From assembly GCA_029782335.1 (NCBI GenBank), contig JAKOVA010000245.1:1-64000 (forward strand): a DNA stretch of 64,000 nucleotides, written 5' to 3'. This stretch comes from Actinomycetes bacterium. GTDB taxonomy: Bacteria; Actinomycetota; Acidimicrobiia; Acidimicrobiales; Microtrichaceae. The notes beneath the pieces were generated by a model, which searched no databases, was not told the origin of the DNA, and saw only the letters and a list, made by a program, of their open reading frames with translations. Every line of letters begins with the position of its first letter. The first letter of the stretch is position 1. Shown one piece after another: positions 59,734 to 64,000 of this stretch. The position numbers and the translations under genes were made by a program.

Positions 59734-61548
59734 TTGAACACCCCGTCGACGCCCATCACCGACGTCAGGCTCCGCGAGATGTACCTGGCGTTCTTCGTTG
59801 ATCGCGGCCACGCCGTGATCCCCAGTGCATCGTTGGTCCCCCAGGACGACCCGACGGTCCTGTTCACCACGGCCGGGATGCATCCGCTCACGCCGTATCT
59901 CAAGGGCCAGACCCACCCGTCGGGCACCCGCCTGGTGGACTGCCAGAAGTGCGTCCGTACCACCGACATCGATGATGTCGGCGACCCGAGCCATCTCACG
60001 TTCTTCGAGATGCTGGGCAACTGGTCACTCGGCGACTACTACAAGAACGAGTCGATCCGCTGGAGCTACGAGTTCCTCACCGATCCGCAGTACCTCGGCA
60101 TCGACCCGCAGCGTCTCTGGATCACGATCTTCGAGGGCAACGATGTGGTGCCCCGAGACGACGAGAGCGCCGAGGTCTGGCGCAGCCTGGGCATTCCCGA
60201 CGAGCGCATCATCGCTCTGGGCGAGGACGACAACTGGTGGTCGGCGGGCGCGGAGGGCGCGTGCGGCCCCGACACCGAGATCTTCATGGACCGCACCGGC
60301 GTGCCGTGTGCACGCGGCGACGAGTGCCTGCCCGGCACCTGCGACTGCGACCGGTTCTTCGAGATCTGGAACAACGTGTTCATGTCCTACGAGCGGCGCG
60401 GCGGCGAGATCACTCCGCTGCCCAACCGCAACGTCGACACGGGCATGGGGCTCGAACGCACCGTCGCGATGCTCAACGACCTGCCGTCGGTCTACGAGAT
60501 CCCCACCCTCGTGGAGATCCGCAACTCGATCACCGAACCGCTCGAGGTAGCCCCCACCGGCGAGGCCGCCGCTCGCGCGCTGCGAATCCTCGTGGACCAC
60601 CTCCGCGCCGCGGTGTTCATCATCGGTGACACCACGAGCACCCTGCCGAGCAACCAAGGGCGCGGCTATGTCGTGCGTCGGCTCATTCGTCGTTCGGTCC
60701 GCGTCGCGCAGAGCCTCGGCCTCGACCCGTACCACTGGGCTGACTGTTCGCTGCGGGTGATCGACCTCTACGGCGAGGTCTACCCCGAACTCGAGCGCCA
60801 TCGCAGCTTGATCCATGACGAGCTCCGCGCCGAGTGTGAGCGGTTCCTCACCACCCTGCACCGGGGTATGCGCAAGCTCGAGTCCGAGATCGAGTCGTTG
60901 GTCGCTGAGGGCGGGGGAGTGCTGTCGGGGGAGGTCGCCTTCCACCTCTACGACACCGACGGTTTCCCCGTGGATCTCACCCAGGAGGTCGCCCGCGAGG
61001 CTGGGCTCGAAGTTGACATCGACGATTTCGAACGTCGCTTCGCCGAGCACCGCGACCGCTCACGCGGCCAGCGCGCTGCGGGTGGCCTCGCCGACGACAG
61101 CGAGGAGAGCGTGCGCTACCACACCGCGACGCACCTGCTGCACGCCGCGCTGCGCGAGGTGCTGGGTGACCACGTCGTGCAGAAGGGGTCGAACATCACC
61201 CGTGAGCGGCTGCGCTTCGACTTCAGCCACCATGCCGCGATGACCCCCGAGGAAGTGGCGAAGGTGACCGCCCTCGTCCAGGAACAGATCGACCGTGGCA
61301 TCGCCGTCGAGCGTGAGGTGATGACCATTCCCGAGGCTCGCGCCGCGGGCGCGATCGGCCTGTTCGACGACAAGTACGAGGGCGACGTCTCCGTCTATCG
61401 GGTCCCCGGCTTCTCCCTGGAGTTCTGCGGTGGACCGCACGTGGCCAACACCGGCGAGCTCGGCCATTTCCGCATCGTCAAAGAACAATCCGCCGGTGCG
61501 GGGGTGCGCCGGATCCGAGCGGAGCTGGAACCGAAGAGCGCCGCGTAA
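59734..61548 (+). CDS. alaS: Short alanyl-tRNA synthetase lacking the C-Ala domain
   Basis: This encodes 604 residues from TTG 59734. The class II catalytic domain has FFVDRGHAVIPSASLVP, TAGMHPLTPYLKGQ, FEMLGNWSLGDYYK and NVDTGMGLERTVAML; the tRNA-recognition region and the editing domain follow, with zinc ligands HTATH and CGGPH (P in place of the usual T). The protein stops right after the editing domain (GHFRIVKEQSAGAGVRRIRA), about 270 residues short of typical AlaRS. The DHHA1/C-Ala domain is missing with no frameshift or following fragment, so the short form looks natural. It could be the only AlaRS or a second copy. Confidence 0.93.
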   Translation: MNTPSTPITDVRLREMYLAFFVDRGHAVIPSASLVPQDDPTVLFTTAGMHPLTPYLKGQTHPSGTRLVDCQKCVRTTDIDDVGDPSHLTFFEMLGNWSLGDYYKNESIRWSYEFLTDPQYLGIDPQRLWITIFEGNDVVPRDDESAEVWRSLGIPDERIIALGEDDNWWSAGAEGACGPDTEIFMDRTGVPCARGDECLPGTCDCDRFFEIWNNVFMSYERRGGEITPLPNRNVDTGMGLERTVAMLNDLPSVYEIPTLVEIRNSITEPLEVAPTGEAAARALRILVDHLRAAVFIIGDTTSTLPSNQGRGYVVRRLIRRSVRVAQSLGLDPYHWADCSLRVIDLYGEVYPELERHRSLIHDELRAECERFLTTLHRGMRKLESEIESLVAEGGGVLSGEVAFHLYDTDGFPVDLTQEVAREAGLEVDIDDFERRFAEHRDRSRGQRAAGGLADDSEESVRYHTATHLLHAALREVLGDHVVQKGSNITRERLRFDFSHHAAMTPEEVAKVTALVQEQIDRGIAVEREVMTIPEARAAGAIGLFDDKYEGDVSVYRVPGFSLEFCGGPHVANTGELGHFRIVKEQSAGAGVRRIRAELEPKSAA

Positions 61549-61551
61549 CCC

Positions 61552-62766
61552 TCAGCGATAAGCGACGGCAACGGGCGAGTCGGCCGCGACGCCCGCGGCA
61601 TGGTTCCACCGTCGCCAGAGATGACGCAGCCAGCGGGGCCGCCGATCGCCGTGCACCGCCTCGACGACCAGCGCCGAGACCCGTCGGTCGAACGCGTCCG
61701 CCTCCTCAAGTGCGTCGAGCATGCCCGGCCGTTGGTCGATCCAGCGAGCCTGGATCGCGTCGCGTTCGTTCCGCAGCGCCCCCAACGTCGCCGGGAGATC
61801 CGCCAGCGCCGCACGGTGGATCACCTCATGCCGCCACCAGCGGATCTCCGGGTCGTACCGGTTCGACCCCGGCGCTTCCGCGGGCAGCGAGCCGTCGAGG
61901 GGGAGTGGCAGGAACAGCGACATGCACGGCGCCGAGGTTCCCGTCGCCCAGACGTCGACGCCACCGCGGAGATCGGCAATCCATGAGGCGGTGGTCTGCG
62001 ATGCCGTCGCGAGCCCCCCAGCGTGAACACACGGCGCAGCGAGCGTCCCGTTGAGCAGCGACCACGACGGCCCGAGCCCGGCGCCGTGGTCCGAAAGGAG
62101 GGTAACCATGTCGAGGACGCCGCTCGCCGCGCAGGCCGCACGCTCGGTGCGCGCACGCCGCGAGCGACCGGCGGCGACGTACTCACGCAGCGGGTCACGG
62201 TGGGCCTCGGCGAACCCAGCGATGGTGAGCCCGTTGGAGATCGAACGGGCTGGTCCACGAACCGTCTCGACCGCCCAGTCCCTGCCCGCCGTCTCGAGCA
62301 CCATCGCCCCGTCGCGGTCGGCGATGAGGAACGAGTTGTCGTAGGTGAAACCCGGCCGCTCGTGGCTGCAGGGCCCACCTTGGCCGTGGCGCTCGAGCAG
62401 CCCGACGATCACCTCCACCGCTTCGGCCGCATGCTGGGCCCGCTCCAACGCGAGCCGCACGAGGTCCATTCCCAGCAGCGCAGGCGGGCCGGCCTTCGAC
62501 TTCGTGAACACCGCCTCGTTGCCGATGGTGAGGCCGAACTCGTTGGTCCCCATCTCCGCGCCCCACATCCACCAGGGCTGCGACACGACGACGGCATGGG
62601 TGTGCGCCACCTGGGGGATCTCGATCCAGGTACACCGCAAGGTCGAACCGTTCGGGTGATCCGCCGCGGGGTACCAGCGGATCTGTTGCGCTTCGTTCGG
62701 GTCGCGGTCGCTGTTCTTTGCGAACAGCACACCGTCGGGACCCAACGCGACCGCCGTGTCGCACAT
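61552..62766 (-). CDS. C69/secernin-like Ntn hydrolase (dipeptidase)
   Basis: This encodes 404 residues from ATG 62766. It begins MCDTAVALGPDGVLFAKNSD: Cys2 is the N-terminal nucleophile after Met removal, and K-N-S-D-R-D is a C69 motif. GANEFGL-like GTNEFGLTIGNEAVF, ALLGMDLVRLALERA and NSFLIADRDGAMVLE are typical of secernin-type peptidases. There is no signal peptide. It is convergent with alaS (3 bp between stops). Confidence 0.88.
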   Translation of the reverse strand: MCDTAVALGPDGVLFAKNSDRDPNEAQQIRWYPAADHPNGSTLRCTWIEIPQVAHTHAVVVSQPWWMWGAEMGTNEFGLTIGNEAVFTKSKAGPPALLGMDLVRLALERAQHAAEAVEVIVGLLERHGQGGPCSHERPGFTYDNSFLIADRDGAMVLETAGRDWAVETVRGPARSISNGLTIAGFAEAHRDPLREYVAAGRSRRARTERAACAASGVLDMVTLLSDHGAGLGPSWSLLNGTLAAPCVHAGGLATASQTTASWIADLRGGVDVWATGTSAPCMSLFLPLPLDGSLPAEAPGSNRYDPEIRWWRHEVIHRAALADLPATLGALRNERDAIQARWIDQRPGMLDALEEADAFDRRVSALVVEAVHGDRRPRWLRHLWRRWNHAAGVAADSPVAVAYR

Positions 62767-62827
62767 GGTGCGAGCGTATCGGCGGACGTGGCTGATCAGG
62801 CGCTGATCGACGGGCGATCCGCGGGGA

Positions 62828-64000
62828 TCAGCCGCGGTCGCGACGCACGTTCGCCCGCTTGCCGCGGATGGTGGTCTCCCGCATCGCGGCCACGACGTGA
62901 TCCGCACGGTTGGCGGGGACATCGACGAGGGAGAAGCGGTCCGCGATGTCGATCGGCCCGATGTCACGGCCCGACAACCCGCTTTCGCCGGCAATCGCCC
63001 CGACGAGATCGCCCGGCCGGACGCCCGCTGCGCGGCCGGCATTGACGAAAAGGCGCACCTTGCCTTTGGCGGGTGGGCCGAGGCGGCCGCGGCCGGCGCC
63101 GCGGGTAGCGCGATCGCCTCGCATCGGCCCGCCCCGATCACGATCGTCGGGCCCGCGGCGGCCGTCCCGATCACGCCAGTCGCTGTCACGCCGGCCGTCA
63201 CGGCGGGCCGATCGCGACGGCTGCGCGGTGCGTTCGCCGCGCTGGGGACGCAGGGGCACGTCGGGGATCTCTGCGTCGTCCTCAGCAGCCGACTGATCGT
63301 GGAGCAGCTGTGCCGCAGCGAGCGCGACTTCGACGATGTCGTACTCGTCGGCGAGGGAGTCGATCGTTGCGCGCATGGACTCGAGGTCGCCGCGCACGAG
63401 CCGCTCACGGATGGCCTCGGTGGTGAGCTCGACGCGGCGGGCGGCGAGATCTGCGACCGACGGCACCTTCCGGACCGGCAGCGAACGCCCGATGGACGCC
63501 TCGATGTTCTTGATGAGTCGATGCTCACGGGGCTCGGCAAGGGTGATCGCGACCCCCGCTCGTCCGGCGCGACCCACCCGGCCGATGCGATGAACGTAGG
63601 ACTCGGGAGCGGAGGGCACGTCGAAGTTCACGACGTGGGTGAGCAGATCGATGTCGAGGCCGCGGGCGGCGACGTCGGTCGCCAACAACAACTCCGCGGT
63701 CCCGGCGCGCAGACGGCTCATGACCCGTTCGCGCTGTTCCTGGCTCATGCCGCCATGCAGTGCCTCGGCGCGGTAGCCGCGGCCGTTCATGGTCTCGTTG
63801 AGCTGGTCGACTTCCGTGCGGGTCCGGCAAAACACCAGGGTCGCGGCGGGTGCCTCGACGTCGAGCAGCCGTCCCAATGCCGCCGGCTTGTGCGAACGGG
63901 GCACGACGTACACCGTCTCACGGATCTGTGCGTCGTCGGCTGCGGTGTGGCGGGGCGAGCTAATCTCGATGCGCTGCGGATCGTTGAGGTGGTGCCGAGC
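62828..64000 (-). CDS. DEAD-box RNA helicase (DeaD/CsdA type), N-terminus outside the window
   Basis: This holds 390 residues of the C-terminal part; the frame is open to the window end (first codon GCT, 64000-63998). The helicase C domain has VFCRTRTEVDQL, ALHGGMSQEQRERV, ATDVAARGLDI and HRIGRVGRAGRAG. It is followed by a linker, an Arg/Asp-rich low-complexity tail (about 230-290 of this part), and an RNA-binding DbpA domain (GKVRLFVNAGRAAGVRPGDL...). RNA unwinding in ribosome assembly or cold adaptation is likely. The DEAD box itself lies beyond the window. Confidence 0.95.
   Translation of the reverse strand, partial: ARHHLNDPQRIEISSPRHTAADDAQIRETVYVVPRSHKPAALGRLLDVEAPAATLVFCRTRTEVDQLNETMNGRGYRAEALHGGMSQEQRERVMSRLRAGTAELLLATDVAARGLDIDLLTHVVNFDVPSAPESYVHRIGRVGRAGRAGVAITLAEPREHRLIKNIEASIGRSLPVRKVPSVADLAARRVELTTEAIRERLVRGDLESMRATIDSLADEYDIVEVALAAAQLLHDQSAAEDDAEIPDVPLRPQRGERTAQPSRSARRDGRRDSDWRDRDGRRGPDDRDRGGPMRGDRATRGAGRGRLGPPAKGKVRLFVNAGRAAGVRPGDLVGAIAGESGLSGRDIGPIDIADRFSLVDVPANRADHVVAAMRETTIRGKRANVRRDRG

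Overview
The window is a 64 kb piece of a high-GC chromosome. Base composition, frequent GTG/TTG starts, 4-base ATGA/GTGA overlaps, the rapZ-yvcK-gap-pgk-tpiA-secG order, WS/DGAT wax-ester synthases, a seven-domain Mrp antiporter operon and many TetR regulators all point to Actinomycetota. An Acidimicrobiia-type (Ilumatobacter-like) environmental bacterium is the best guess. That placement is inference; there is no rRNA gene to test it.

Layout. 1-5.6 kb: the C-terminal end of an IS5-type transposase, then rapZ-yvcK, the lower glycolysis genes gap-pgk-tpiA, and secG. whiA is not present between yvcK and gap. 5.6-6.5 kb: 16-bp tandem repeats, a pair of 47-bp hairpin repeats, tRNA-Leu(GAG), a terminator and a broken IS481-type transposase. 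6.5-14.7 kb looks accessory: a TetR/hemerythrin-SRPBCC pair, a FitAB-like toxin-antitoxin module under a 39-bp palindrome, two more SRPBCC proteins, an acyl-CoA dehydrogenase-like protein, a DUF5134 membrane protein, a linalool dehydratase/isomerase-like protein, YccF and a YjbR-family protein. 14.9-20.6 kb: the Mrp Na+/H+ antiporter operon mrpA(B)CDEFG. 20.7-29.4 kb: an RDD protein, a secreted SGNH hydrolase, a 75-residue protein of unknown role followed by a hairpin and a DrrAB-type ABC exporter, a histidine phosphatase, an MpaB-like oxygenase, an HD-GYP protein and a secreted EEP-family lipoprotein.

29.5-45.1 kb is the most interesting block. It holds three different carotenoid-cleavage-oxygenase (RPE65/lignostilbene dioxygenase) family genes, one of them with a Tat/lipoprotein signal. 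It also holds two WS/DGAT genes, an acyl-CoA synthetase-like ligase, a branched-chain-type ABC importer with fused LivH-LivM, and a TetR regulator. Four promoter-like gaps in this block carry the same 13-bp near-palindrome (core AAC-RGY-GT), so I propose a single TetR regulon for uptake and cleavage of a stilbene-, apocarotenoid- or phenylpropenoid-like compound.

45-64 kb: zwf, a copper module (csoR, copZ-like, copA) with a visible CsoR operator, a tandem universal stress protein, an orphan NuoF-like protein, an MFS transporter, a TrpB2-type synthase, a repeat-rich gap, a DUF2231 protein, a secreted S15-type hydrolase divergent from an SDR-CMD-TetR operon with a palindromic operator between them, a short alanyl-tRNA synthetase lacking the C-terminal domain, a C69/secernin-like peptidase, and a DEAD-box RNA helicase cut by the window end. 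All family calls come from reading motifs by eye; no database search was possible.
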